This document shows, one piece after another, positions 1-7,286 of a stretch of 64,000 nt of DNA. The notes under the pieces were generated by a model that worked only from the letters and a program-made list of their open reading frames with translations, searched no databases and had not been told where the DNA came from. The stretch is taken from NCBI GenBank assembly GCA_019694165.1, contig JAIBCL010000029.1, positions 1 to 64,000 on the forward strand. Direction: 5' to 3'. The translations under genes were made by a program, and so were the position numbers. Each line of letters begins with the position of its first letter. The first letter of the stretch is position 1. This DNA comes from Verrucomicrobiaceae bacterium (lineage in GTDB: Bacteria > Verrucomicrobiota > Verrucomicrobiia > Verrucomicrobiales > Verrucomicrobiaceae).

Positions 1-35
1 GGGATACGAAGAAAGATGACCGAACAACAGCTAAG
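1..35 (+). other. 3' end of a preceding integron cassette (truncated)
   Basis: These bases lie directly before the first attC-like site, so they should be the tail of a cassette whose gene is outside the window. Short open frames run through them, but none can be assigned as the real gene end. Confidence 0.35.
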
Positions 36-128
36 GCCGAACAAAACGGATGCAGGCAACGGCTCGAAGGCTATCTGTCGTGTCAGCAACGCCTCCCGCT
101 CGCCGTCGCCTGATCCTAGACGTTCGCC
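36..128 (+). repeat. attC-like integron recombination site 1
   Basis: The site begins GCCGAAC and ends GTTCGCC, which are near-complementary ends. Inside, GGATGCAGGCAACGGCTCG pairs with the complement of CTCGCCGTCGCCTGATCC, leaving unpaired bases in one arm, as in the folded bottom strand of attC. It is about 90% identical by eye to the site at 1435-1527. The core GTTCGCC departs from the classical GTTRRRY consensus. It belongs to the cassette upstream of the window. Confidence 0.75.
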
Positions 129-146
129 CAACTCACAAGCCCGCCA

Positions 147-776
147 ATGAACATCAGACACATCACTCTCCTGCTATTTACTGCAACGGTCGGATCGCTT
201 CACGCACAGTCTGCGAGTGAGCTGGACTTTCTTCGGCAGAACTACCGAAAGGCAATTGATCGAGCGACCAAGCCTTTAACTGAGACTTATGTGGCTGAGC
301 TGAAGAAGCTCTTGGACCGACACACAAAAGCTGGCAAACTTGATCAAGCACTGGAGGTGCGAAAGGAGCTTGAGGGAATTTCAGCGCCGGAGCCGCAGGC
401 TATGGCCGTTGCTCCCGATGCCTCGGACAAACCGAAGAAGAGGATTTCCACATCCGAACGAAAGGACATCGAGTCTTGGATTCTGAACAAGACGTGGCGG
501 GTAGCATATCCATCCGGGGGCGGTGAGACTCTCTACTTTGCCAAGGATGGCAAGGCTGGCCGAATGACTGGTGATATAGTGGATGCCTTCATGCCCGCGT
601 TCAAGTGGACGATAGAAGATGATGGCACTATCAAAGTCGGTTACGGTTATCCCAAGCTCATCCGGCTTACCAGTCCCCAAGGGGGAACTGCGGTCGTTGT
701 CCGCAAGAATGACAGGCTGGATTGCACGATCACACTAACAGCCGATGTTCCTGAGCTTATCAAAGTAGTGAAATAA
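147..776 (+). CDS. Cassette-encoded secreted protein of unknown function
   Basis: This is a 209-residue protein. Residues 1-20 form a Sec signal peptide ending LHAQS. The next stretch (about 25-85) is a helical segment with the pattern YVAELKKLLDRHTKAGKLDQALEVRKELE, of a kind common near the N-terminus of exported Verrucomicrobia and Planctomycetes proteins. Residues 105-209 form a beta-rich domain (SWILNKTWRV, LYFAKDGKAGRMTG, FKWTIEDDGTIKV) resembling small lipocalin-like or META-like domains; I do not recognise a catalytic motif. The gene sits alone between attC sites at 36-128 and 796-887, so it is the cargo of one integron cassette. Its phylum-typical N-terminal segment suggests the cassette was formed within related bacteria. 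Function is unknown. Confidence 0.75.
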   Translation: MNIRHITLLLFTATVGSLHAQSASELDFLRQNYRKAIDRATKPLTETYVAELKKLLDRHTKAGKLDQALEVRKELEGISAPEPQAMAVAPDASDKPKKRISTSERKDIESWILNKTWRVAYPSGGGETLYFAKDGKAGRMTGDIVDAFMPAFKWTIEDDGTIKVGYGYPKLIRLTSPQGGTAVVVRKNDRLDCTITLTADVPELIKVVK

Positions 777-795
777 CAGTCAATGGATACACAAG

Positions 796-887
796 GGCGA
801 ACAAGGCGCTGGTGGCAACGGCTCGAAGGCCGTCTGTCCCATGACCGAAGTCTTGCGCTCGCCGTCGCCACAGCTTAGACGTTCGCC
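796..887 (+). repeat. attC-like integron recombination site 2
   Basis: The ends GGCGAAC and GTTCGCC are perfect 7-bp complements. The inner arms GCTGGTGGCAACGGCTCG and CTCGCCGTCGCCACAGC pair with extrahelical bases. The middle of this site differs from the other two while the ends and stem are kept, which is how attC sites diverge. It starts 19 bp after the stop of the preceding gene. Confidence 0.78.
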
Positions 888-908
888 CAAGAAACCGAGT
901 CCATTGCC

Positions 909-1412
909 ATGCCAGCAGTAGCGATAGCCTCTCACGCAGATTGGCAGCGAGTTCGGACACTCAGGCTTGCCGCACTCCGAGATACGCCTGACGCATTTGG
1001 CTCCACGTTTGAGGACGAGGTTCAGAGACCGCCGGAGTGGTGGATAGATCGTCTTCAGTCTTCAGGATCCACTACATTCATTGCTATCGAGCCTAGCGAG
1101 TCAGGGATGGCGGTGCTGGGGCCGTTTCACTCTCCTCCTGATTGTGGTGTCTTTGCGGTCTGGGTTGCGCCAGAGTACCGGGGATTGGGTGTTGGAGACG
1201 CACTCATGCAGTCAGTGATAGATCAGGCCAGCTGTCTGGGAGTTGGGAGATTGGTGCTCCATGTTGGCAGACATAATCTTCCCGCTCAGCGACTTTATCT
1301 CAGACACGGCTTTTCATTCACTGGCACGGGGTCCACGCTGCCGCCCCCACGCTCGCATATCCTAGAGGACGAGCTTGAACTGGTATTGGAAGCCTCAGGA
1401 CCGAAACCATGA
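909..1412 (+). CDS. GNAT-family N-acetyltransferase (integron cassette)
   Basis: This 167-residue protein is the size of a single GNAT domain. Motif A is visible at about residues 85-105: VWVAPEYRGLGVGDALM, which carries the R/Q-x-x-G-x-G/A acetyl-CoA pyrophosphate loop. Motif B follows (LVLHVGRHNLPAQRLYLRHGF), with the N-x-x-A-x-x-L-Y-x-x-x-G-F pattern of the fold's last helix and strand. It transfers acetyl from acetyl-CoA to an amine; the acceptor cannot be told from the sequence. GNATs are among the most frequent integron cargo genes. It is bracketed by attC sites at 796-887 and 1435-1527. It has no obvious promoter of its own, as expected for a cassette. Confidence 0.9.
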   Translation: MPAVAIASHADWQRVRTLRLAALRDTPDAFGSTFEDEVQRPPEWWIDRLQSSGSTTFIAIEPSESGMAVLGPFHSPPDCGVFAVWVAPEYRGLGVGDALMQSVIDQASCLGVGRLVLHVGRHNLPAQRLYLRHGFSFTGTGSTLPPPRSHILEDELELVLEASGPKP

Positions 1413-1434
1413 GATGCACACACTCAACAACGAA

Positions 1435-1527
1435 GGCGAACAAAGCGGATGCAGGCAACGGCTCGAAGGCTATCCGTCGTGTCAGCAAAGTCCTGCGCTC
1501 GCCGTCGCCTGATCCAAAGCGTTCGCC
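1435..1527 (+). repeat. attC-like integron recombination site 3 (last seen)
   Basis: Ends GGCGAAC and GTTCGCC are perfect complements. The internal stem is the same as in site 1 (GGATGCAGGCAACGGCTCG with CTCGCCGTCGCCTGATCC). It begins 22 bp after the acetyltransferase stop. No further attC-like sequence follows, so this marks the end of the array in this direction. Confidence 0.77.
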
Positions 1528-1621
1528 CAACCAATGAAGCTCGCCGAAGCAGTTCTACGTCTCTAGCCCATACGGGTGTGGCGGGCGAGCCAACTTTCTA
1601 ACTTAACCAATTGCCGATTTT

Positions 1622-1786
1622 ATGACTCGCTCCCACTGGCTTCACGGTTCTGGCTCAGGCAGCCGCTCCCACTGGCTTCATGGCTCTGGTCCTGGCAGTC
1701 GCTCTCACTGGCTTCATGGCTCTGGATTCGGTGGATGCATCGATATCATAGGGGCATTGAGTTTCCGGGCGCGCTTTATCAGGTGA
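1622..1786 (+). CDS. Possible 54-residue repeat protein (SHWLHGSG repeats)
   Basis: A short frame from ATG 1622 encodes three copies of a 12-residue unit, SHWLHGSGSGSR, SHWLHGSGPGSR and a final SHWLHGSGFGG, then a 15-residue tail. Most differences between the copies are synonymous in this frame (CAC/CAT, GGT/GGC, AGC/AGT, TCC/TCT) and would change residues in the other frames, which hints that this frame has been translated. Against it: no clear ribosome binding site, no known family, and the 3' end runs over a transposase remnant in another frame. It could equally be the relic of a longer gene. Confidence 0.3.
   Translation: MTRSHWLHGSGSGSRSHWLHGSGPGSRSHWLHGSGFGGCIDIIGALSFRARFIR
1630..1725 (+). 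repeat. 36-bp tandem repeat, 2.7 copies
   Basis: Copies lie at 1630-1665, 1666-1701 and 1702-1725 (partial), each starting CTCCCACTGGCTTCA or CTCTCACTGGCTTCA. The period is a multiple of three, so any frame stays open across the copies. It lies just beyond the integron array. Confidence 0.8.
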
Positions 1787-1806
1787 TGGCGCGCGGGGAT
1801 GGCTGC
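1750..1806 (+). pseudogene. Remnant of a REP-associated tyrosine transposase (RAYT)
   Basis: Translation from 1756 gives IEFPGALYQVMARGDG, which matches the conserved N-terminal motif of RAYT / Y1_Tnp proteins (R-I-E-F-P-G-A-L-Y-H-V-x-x-R-G-D/N). The frame continues in unrelated sequence with none of the HUH or tyrosine motifs, so only a scrap of the gene's 5' end survives. Confidence 0.6.
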
Positions 1807-2059
1807 GCGGCCGAGGAAGATGCCAGTGATGAGAGCCATTCGTGTCTGTCCCTTTATACACCCGTGCGCCGCTCCACCACGGTGAGCACGCACGCGGTGC
1901 TCTTGCCATGCACGGTCACGGTGTCGATTTGATTCGCTTCGCTCACCCTTCGGGCACGTCGCGTTCGCTCCTGTCCATCTCCACTTCGTTTCGATTCCCA
2001 GTGGCCGATGCGCCGGCGCTAGACGCCGGGAAGCATGGGCTTGCTTGCCGGGCCGTGCT
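1807..2059. other. Stretch without recognisable genes
   Basis: Open frames here are short and match nothing I recognise. The sequence contains small GC-rich inverted segments and looks like decayed DNA between the integron array and the gene ending at 2060. Confidence 0.5.
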
Positions 2060-2506
2060 TCAACCGTTCTTCTTCGATCCGACCAAATCCTTCACCGGCA
2101 GGCCGTACGCTTGACCGCCGGCTCCCTCTGCCACCAACACCCACAGGCTGATCTGGTCCAGTTGGGAAGCGTCGGCGGTGAAGCTGACGATGATGCGCCC
2201 CTGCTTCGACCGGTCTTCTCGCAAGGTGGTGGTCAGCAGCAGTTTGTCTTTCGTGCCGATGCGCAAGTCCACGCGGCTGGGGTCGCTGCTGGATCGGCCT
2301 TCGCCGAATTTCTCGAACTTGCCTTTGGTCGGGAACTCAAGCTCGACCAAGAGGTTGCCGGGTCCGGCTGGTTGCGACCGGATTTCGATGCCGAGTTCCT
2401 TGGCTCGTTCCCTCGAGACCTCTTCGACGTCCCACATGCCAAAGCAATGGCCGGTGGTGAGGGTGAACAGAAGAGCCAGCGCTGTGAAGTGGATGATCGT
2501 TTTCAT
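2060..2506 (-). CDS. Secreted hypothetical protein
   Basis: I take the ATG at 2506 because it opens directly into a signal peptide (MKTIIHFTALALLFTLTTGHCFG); a longer upstream frame adds only an unstructured Pro/Arg-rich stretch. The mature part, about 125 residues, is beta-rich and hydrophilic (LLVELEFPTKGKFEKF, SRVDLRIGTKDKLLLTTTL, GRIIVSFTADASQLDQISLW) with no cysteines and no catalytic pattern I recognise. It looks like a small periplasmic or exported beta-sandwich protein. It stands alone on its strand between the debris zone and the divergent hydrolase gene at 2793. Confidence 0.7.
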   Translation of the reverse strand: MKTIIHFTALALLFTLTTGHCFGMWDVEEVSRERAKELGIEIRSQPAGPGNLLVELEFPTKGKFEKFGEGRSSSDPSRVDLRIGTKDKLLLTTTLREDRSKQGRIIVSFTADASQLDQISLWVLVAEGAGGQAYGLPVKDLVGSKKNG

Positions 2507-2792
2507 TCGTCGAGCACTATGACGACCGAAGGACGGATTTCTTGGCGGCGAATGGATCGCGCGTCGGGGCTCGCTGAAAATCATCGCATGAGCCTCATGA
2601 AAGGGCCGGGGCGGCGATGGACAAAACCATGGAGGCTTCTCCGGTCGGACCATGACGAGGGCGTTGAGGATTCAGCAGAAACGGAGCTGATGCTCGGTGA
2701 TGGGCCGATGTTGGACCGGGGCTTTTGGCGGGCGCGGTGAGGTTCGGGTTTCGTCATTGCATTCGCCACGTCCTCCTTCAAAGTCGGCGCGC

Positions 2793-3590
2793 ATGAAAAT
2801 CACCCGCTTCCAGGACTCCTCCGGCACCACGCATTATGGCTCGCAACAGGCTGACGGCTCCACGCTCGTCATCGAGGGCGACATCTTTGGCTCGTTCAAG
2901 GTCACGGACCGGAAGGCGGAGGTGAAGAAGCTGCTGGCACCCGTGCAGCCGACGATCATCCTGTGCATCGGCTTGAACTACCGCCACCACGCCGCCGAGA
3001 GCAATCTTCCCGCGCCCGAGAACCCGGTGCTCTTCATCAAGAACCCGGCGGCGGTGCAGAATCCGGGCGATCCCATCCGCCTGCCGCAGAAGCTGAAGAG
3101 CGACAGCGTCGATTACGAGTGCGAGCTGGCCGTGGTGATCGGCAAGGCGGCGACGAACGTCTCGAAGGCCGACGCGCTGAAGCATGTGCTCGGCTACACC
3201 TGTGCCAACGATGTGAGCGCGCGCGACTGGCAGAAGAACGGCGGCGGCGGCCAGTGGTGCCGTGGCAAGACATTCGACACCTTTTGCCCGCTCGGTCCCG
3301 TGCTCGTCACCACGGACGAGATCCCGAATCCGAATGCGCTCACCATCAAGACGATCGTCAATGGCGAGACGGTGCAGGACTGGAACACGAACGACATGAT
3401 CTTCGATGTGCCGACGCTCATCGAGTTCCTCAGCGCCGACACGACTTTGCTCCCTGGCACCGTGATCATCACTGGCACGCCTCACGGCGTGGGCATGGCC
3501 CGCAAGCCGCCGCTCTGGTTGAAGAACGGCGACAGCGTGACCATCGAAATCGAGAAGATCGGTGCGCTGACGAATCCGGTGGTCGGCTGA
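2793..3590 (+). CDS. Fumarylacetoacetate hydrolase (FAH) family protein, copy 1
   Basis: The protein has 265 residues from the ATG at 2793; an earlier in-frame ATG adds a non-conserved leader. The C-terminal FAH fold is intact: IGLNYRHHAAES, the acidic metal ligands in [11 protein letters not shown] (E-x-E pattern), [13 protein letters not shown], the KTFDTFCPLGP segment, and the closing ITGTPHGVG. FAH-family enzymes cleave C-C bonds of diketo acids or isomerise related compounds; members of this subtype act in catechol and deoxy-sugar-acid breakdown. A close paralog lies at 39214-40017 inside a catabolic cluster. Here the gene has no pathway neighbours, so its substrate is open. Confidence 0.9.
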   Translation: MKITRFQDSSGTTHYGSQQADGSTLVIEGDIFGSFKVTDRKAEVKKLLAPVQPTIILCIGLNYRHHAAESNLPAPENPVLFIKNPAAVQNPGDPIRLPQKLKSDSVDYECELAVVIGKAATNVSKADALKHVLGYTCANDVSARDWQKNGGGGQWCRGKTFDTFCPLGPVLVTTDEIPNPNALTIKTIVNGETVQDWNTNDMIFDVPTLIEFLSADTTLLPGTVIITGTPHGVGMARKPPLWLKNGDSVTIEIEKIGALTNPVVG

Positions 3591-3792
3591 AATTGCGGAC
3601 GTGCACCGTCCGCAGGCTGGACCGCCCCCCAACATCCCCACCCGCTTGTCCGCCTGCGGAAGCCGCGGAACCGTGCCCTGGCGATGCCGGGCACCGGGCC
3701 AGCAGAGCCTTGCCAACCAAGGAACCGCGCAGCACCGGAAATCCGACGGTGCGCTGGAATACATCCGCTGCCCGTTGCTCTCACCGGGCGAT

Positions 3793-4440
3793 ATGAAGAC
3801 AGCATCCTTCCTCGCCATTACTGCCATTGTGCTGCTCACCCTTCCGAGCCGCGCCGCCGCGCCTGACGATTTCACCGTCAAGTCCGCCACCGACAAGTCC
3901 AGCTTCAGCCTCAAGCAGGTGCGTGGGAAATTCGTGGCCGTGCATTTTCTGCTGAAGACGGAATGCCCGTACTGCCTCCGGCACACGAACGACTACTTCA
4001 CCAAAGCTGCGTCTCTGCCCGATGTGATCCAGGTCTTCCTCAAACCCGACACCGACGTGGAGATCGAAAAGTGGGCGGCCAAACTGCCAGCAGGACAACT
4101 CACCGCACACCCCATCTACCGCGATCCCAACGCCAGGCTCGCCAAGGCCTTCGACATTCCGGACGGCTACAAGTTCCACGGCCAGACCGTCCACTACCCG
4201 GCCACTGTTCTCATCGGACCCGGCGGCAAGGAAGCCTTCCGCTACGTGGGGAAAAGCAACGCCGACCGGCTGGCGTTTGAGAAGCTCGCGGACAAGGTGA
4301 AGGAATTGACCAGGAGCGGCGCCTCCAGCCAGACGGGCGGCCAACAGCCTGCTCGCGTTGTGGTAGAGGGCGTCAATACACCGCCCTCCGATGAAACAAG
4401 AAACTCTCCAGAATCAGCACCGCGAGCAGCCCCCAGATGA
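3793..4440 (+). CDS. Secreted thioredoxin-fold (redoxin/AhpC-TSA-like) protein
   Basis: Start chosen at ATG 3793 because it begins the signal peptide (MKTASFLAITAIVLLTLPSRAAA). The roughly 190-residue mature part has a redoxin layout: FSLKQVRGKFVAVHFLLKTECPYCLRHTND carries a C-x-x-C pair at the end of strand 1, and HYPATVLIGPGGKEAFRYVG supplies the cis-proline and last strands. It is likely a periplasmic thiol oxidoreductase or peroxidase-like protein. The last 23 codons overlap the 3' end of the convergent gene at 4373-6235. The C-terminal tail (Pro/Ser rich) is not conserved-looking, so the functional protein probably ends earlier. Confidence 0.8.
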   Translation: MKTASFLAITAIVLLTLPSRAAAPDDFTVKSATDKSSFSLKQVRGKFVAVHFLLKTECPYCLRHTNDYFTKAASLPDVIQVFLKPDTDVEIEKWAAKLPAGQLTAHPIYRDPNARLAKAFDIPDGYKFHGQTVHYPATVLIGPGGKEAFRYVGKSNADRLAFEKLADKVKELTRSGASSQTGGQQPARVVVEGVNTPPSDETRNSPESAPRAAPR

Positions 4441-6235
4441 GTTTCTGCGGCCAGTTGCCTGACGTTTTCCTCCAGGTTTGTTTCGTCGGCGCGCCCGGCT
4501 TTGCGGCGGTGGCGTCGGTTGATTGCCTCGGCACGTTGGTTTCCTCGGCGGCTGCGAGAATGGAAGATCCGGTTTTGCCATCGGCAGTTTCCCAGATGCC
4601 GAGGCGTTGCACTTCGAGTATGCCGCCCTGTGCCTCGTCGGAGGCGGCGGCGGACCGCGTGCCGTTCCACTCGGTCCATTTCACGAGGCCGGTGGTCGTG
4701 AGCCAGTCGCCAGGGTGCAGCGGCTTGAGTTCGCTCATGGCATCGCTTTGCTCGGCGCACCAGTAGATCGCATTGCCGAGGAGCAAAGGATACGCGGGCA
4801 GCAGCGCGAGCTGCTCGGACTGGCTGGGCGACACGGCGCTGGCGACGATGCGCTGGCCGTTCACCTCTCCGGCGGCGAGCACGGTTTCATTGCCGGCGAG
4901 CCAGACCGGCTCCAGCGAGCCGAGGGATTCAAATGCGCACGTCTGCGTGATGGCGACACGCGAAGTGGCGATGCGGAATGAAACTGGATTCTCCGGCGCG
5001 ACGAGCCGCACGGTGCTGTGCGGAATACCCGTGCGGTCAAGTGCCCGCACACGCAGCGGTCCGGCGGACTTTTGCGGATTGAGCACGATGGCCGGCCGGT
5101 CGGCGGGCCATGCATCGGGCACCCAGTGCTCGAAGACATACACGTCGGGTTTCTCCTTCATCGGCCAGCTTTTCGAGTCGCCCTTCCAGATGTCGAGCCT
5201 GCCTGCTTCGACGAGCGAGCCGAGCGCGATGCCAGTGAAGGGGTCTGGTGAATCACTCAGCCATGCGACGACCAGCGGCTTCAATTCCGGCAGCGGCGCG
5301 AGGATCATGTTGTCCGAGCCCAGGCAATCACCGGGCGCCTTGAGTTCGAGTTCGAGTTTCTGTCCGCGCACGCCTTCGAGCGGCAGGATGAGCGAGGACG
5401 AATCGCCGGGCTTCAGCTCGATCTCGCGCAGTTGGGAGATGCGGCCGCCGATGCGTACTTCGAGCGTGGCGGTGAGCGTCTTCTGATTCGCCCCGGAGGC
5501 GCTCACCCTGACGAAGCCCTCGTAGCGCCCGCGTGCGAGCGGTGCTTTTCGGATCTGGAAGCCTGTGATGCCGACATTTGTCGGATTTTGGAGGGCGGTG
5601 CTCGTGGCGGTGAGTTTGATGTCGGACGGGTCGGGCCTGTCTGATGCCGCTGACGCATCCGACACCATCCAGATCTCCGCCGGCCGCTCCAGCTCCGCGA
5701 GGCGGCGCGCCACTGACAGTGCGGCGTCGGGTTTTCCTTCCCGTGGCACGGCTGTCACACCATCGAGCAGGCGCAGCAGGTCGCGGCGGTTCCGGCTTCG
5801 GGAAAGCAGCACACCTGGCTTCGCATCGAACGCGATGAGAGACACGATCACCTGCTCGGGCAGCGAGCGCACGCGCTGGCGGATTGCGTCGCGCGCTTCA
5901 TCCATTCGCGTGTGGCCTTTTGCGTCCTTCGCGGCCATCGAAGCGGAGCGGTCGAGCAAAATGACCAGTGATCCCGGCGTGTCCGCTCCGGCGTCCGATG
6001 CAGGGCGCGCGAGCGCGAGCACTCCGAAGACGATGATGGCGAGCGTGAGCAGCAGCGACAAGATGCGCTTCACCCGCCGCAGCCACGCCGACTCCTGATG
6101 CTCGCGCGCGAGCGACCGGAAAAACAGCAGCGTGGACACCTGCACCCGCTTCGCCTGCCGCCGGAACAAGTACAAAACCAGCGGAATGACCGCGAGCCAT
6201 GCGAGGTGCAGAAAGCTGGGGGCGAGGAAGCGCAC
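4373..6235 (-). CDS. BatA/VWA-domain membrane protein
   Basis: This protein has 620 residues. Residues 1-80 form a BatA-type N-terminal region with two membrane helices (LAWLAVIPLVLYLFRR and ILSLLLTLAIIVFGVLAL). A von Willebrand A domain follows with the metal-binding DRSAS at 95-99. The long middle part is extracytoplasmic beta-rich sequence, and a last helix near the C-terminus (LIWGLLAVLILESFLF) re-anchors it. It is the third gene of a MoxR-DUF58-VWA set transcribed right to left (8291 to 4373), a common arrangement in which the MoxR ATPase acts as chaperone for VWA proteins in envelope maturation or stress. The role here is inferred from that association. Confidence 0.85.
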   Translation of the reverse strand: MRFLAPSFLHLAWLAVIPLVLYLFRRQAKRVQVSTLLFFRSLAREHQESAWLRRVKRILSLLLTLAIIVFGVLALARPASDAGADTPGSLVILLDRSASMAAKDAKGHTRMDEARDAIRQRVRSLPEQVIVSLIAFDAKPGVLLSRSRNRRDLLRLLDGVTAVPREGKPDAALSVARRLAELERPAEIWMVSDASAASDRPDPSDIKLTATSTALQNPTNVGITGFQIRKAPLARGRYEGFVRVSASGANQKTLTATLEVRIGGRISQLREIELKPGDSSSLILPLEGVRGQKLELELKAPGDCLGSDNMILAPLPELKPLVVAWLSDSPDPFTGIALGSLVEAGRLDIWKGDSKSWPMKEKPDVYVFEHWVPDAWPADRPAIVLNPQKSAGPLRVRALDRTGIPHSTVRLVAPENPVSFRIATSRVAITQTCAFESLGSLEPVWLAGNETVLAAGEVNGQRIVASAVSPSQSEQLALLPAYPLLLGNAIYWCAEQSDAMSELKPLHPGDWLTTTGLVKWTEWNGTRSAAASDEAQGGILEVQRLGIWETADGKTGSSILAAAEETNVPRQSTDATAAKPGAPTKQTWRKTSGNWPQKLIWGLLAVLILESFLFHRRAVY

Positions 6236-6253
6236 GGGTCAGAACATCAGTTG

Positions 6254-6355
6254 GAACCACGGAACGCACGGAATACACGGAAGGATCCGGAGCGCTGCGG
6301 GATCAGGCGTGATGAGTTGAATTTCATTCCGTGTGTTCCGTGCCTTCCGTGGTTC
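6254..6355. repeat. Imperfect inverted repeat, 29-bp arms (ACCACGGAA type)
   Basis: The left arm at 6254-6282 starts GAACCACGGAACGCACGG, and the right arm at 6327-6355 is its reverse complement with 2 mismatches; the spacer is 44 nt. It begins 3 bp after the DUF58 stop and ends 18 bp before the next gene's start codon, so it would form a hairpin in the operon mRNA. Within each arm a CACGGAA-like unit recurs about every 10 bp. Similar ACCACGGA(A)-type tracts are dispersed in Verrucomicrobia and Planctomycetes genomes (from memory, not checked). Confidence 0.75.
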
Positions 6356-6358
6356 ACT

Positions 6359-7270
6359 TCATGCGCTGCCAGCGAGCGCTGATCCCCGTACAAGCAAGTC
6401 GAGGAAACGGTCTTCGAACGGCTCGTCCGTCGCGCACTGGAAAAAGTCGATGTGTCGTGACGCACAGGTGCGCGAGAGATTCTCGGCGAAGGCATCGAAG
6501 GTCTCCATGTAGCGCTGCACATCGCGCTTCGTCAGCCAGAAGCGGCGCTTCTCGCCGGTCTCCACCTCGGCCAGTTCGACTTCGCCTTCGAGTTCGGGGC
6601 TGCGCTCGGCGGGATGCACGATCTGGAGAAAGTGCACTTCACCGGGCCATGTCGCCGCGCGTGCCACGGCTTCGGCAGCGGTGCCGACATCGCGACCGAA
6701 GAAGTCCGAGATCACAAAGATAACGCCGAAGCGCTGCCGCGCGGGCCGGAACTCTTGAAAACATCGCTCGAAATCCGTGAATCCCTCGAAGTTCAGCCGT
6801 GCCACGGTCTGGATGATCTTCTCCACATTGCCCTGGCCACGCAGCGGCGGCAGCTCCTGCTTCACCGTGTGGCTCATCGAGTACAAACTCACGCGCTGCT
6901 GCGCGCTGAGCGCGAGGTAGGCGAGCGCGACGGCGAAGCGCAGCGCCTGCGTGCGCTTCGCTGAAGAAGGCCGCGCCATCGAAGCGCTCGTATCCACGAG
7001 CACATGCAGATTCAGCTCCTGGGTTTCCTCGTAAAGACGCACGAAGAGTTTGCCCAGGCGGGCGTAGAGCCGCCAGTCGATCGCGCGGTAGTCCTCGCCA
7101 CGCGAGTAGTGGCGGTAGTCCTTGAATTCGCGCGTGAAACCGGTGGCCGGAGTCGATTGGGCTCCGCGCCGCATGAGTTGCCGGCGTTTTCTCAATCGAA
7201 GCGCGAGCGTGCGCAGCCGGTCGAGGAAGGCGGCGTCGAAGAGTTCTTCTCTGAGCAGGGGATCGCTCAT
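6359..7270 (-). CDS. DUF58 / VWA-like protein
   Basis: The protein has 303 residues. The DUF58 signature RGEDYRAIDWRLYARLGKLF is at residues 58-77, followed by a VWA-like core with DTSASM (93-98) and GVIFVISDFFGRDV. No membrane helix is evident, so it is probably cytoplasmic and peripheral. It starts 16 bp after the MoxR ATPase gene stops and precedes the VWA membrane protein gene, with a 102-bp inverted repeat between the last two. DUF58 proteins are standard partners of MoxR ATPases; their exact action is not established. Confidence 0.9.
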   Translation of the reverse strand: MSDPLLREELFDAAFLDRLRTLALRLRKRRQLMRRGAQSTPATGFTREFKDYRHYSRGEDYRAIDWRLYARLGKLFVRLYEETQELNLHVLVDTSASMARPSSAKRTQALRFAVALAYLALSAQQRVSLYSMSHTVKQELPPLRGQGNVEKIIQTVARLNFEGFTDFERCFQEFRPARQRFGVIFVISDFFGRDVGTAAEAVARAATWPGEVHFLQIVHPAERSPELEGEVELAEVETGEKRRFWLTKRDVQRYMETFDAFAENLSRTCASRHIDFFQCATDEPFEDRFLDLLVRGSALAGSA

Positions 7271-7286
7271 GGGCGGGCGTCCTCTT

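Larger units (their letters stand above)
123..1521 (+). mobile_element. Two complete integron gene cassettes (end of array)
   Basis: Using the usual cut after the G of GTT, cassette A spans about 123-881 and cassette B about 882-1521. Each holds one + strand gene followed closely by an attC-like site. This one-gene-one-attC layout, all in one orientation, is the hallmark of an integron array. No integrase gene is in the window, so the array probably continues to the left. No fourth attC is seen after 1527, so this looks like the distal end. Confidence 0.7.

Noticed and set aside
1630..1725. Tandem repeat considered as a CRISPR array
   Set aside because: The copies are directly adjacent with no spacers, and no cas genes are near.
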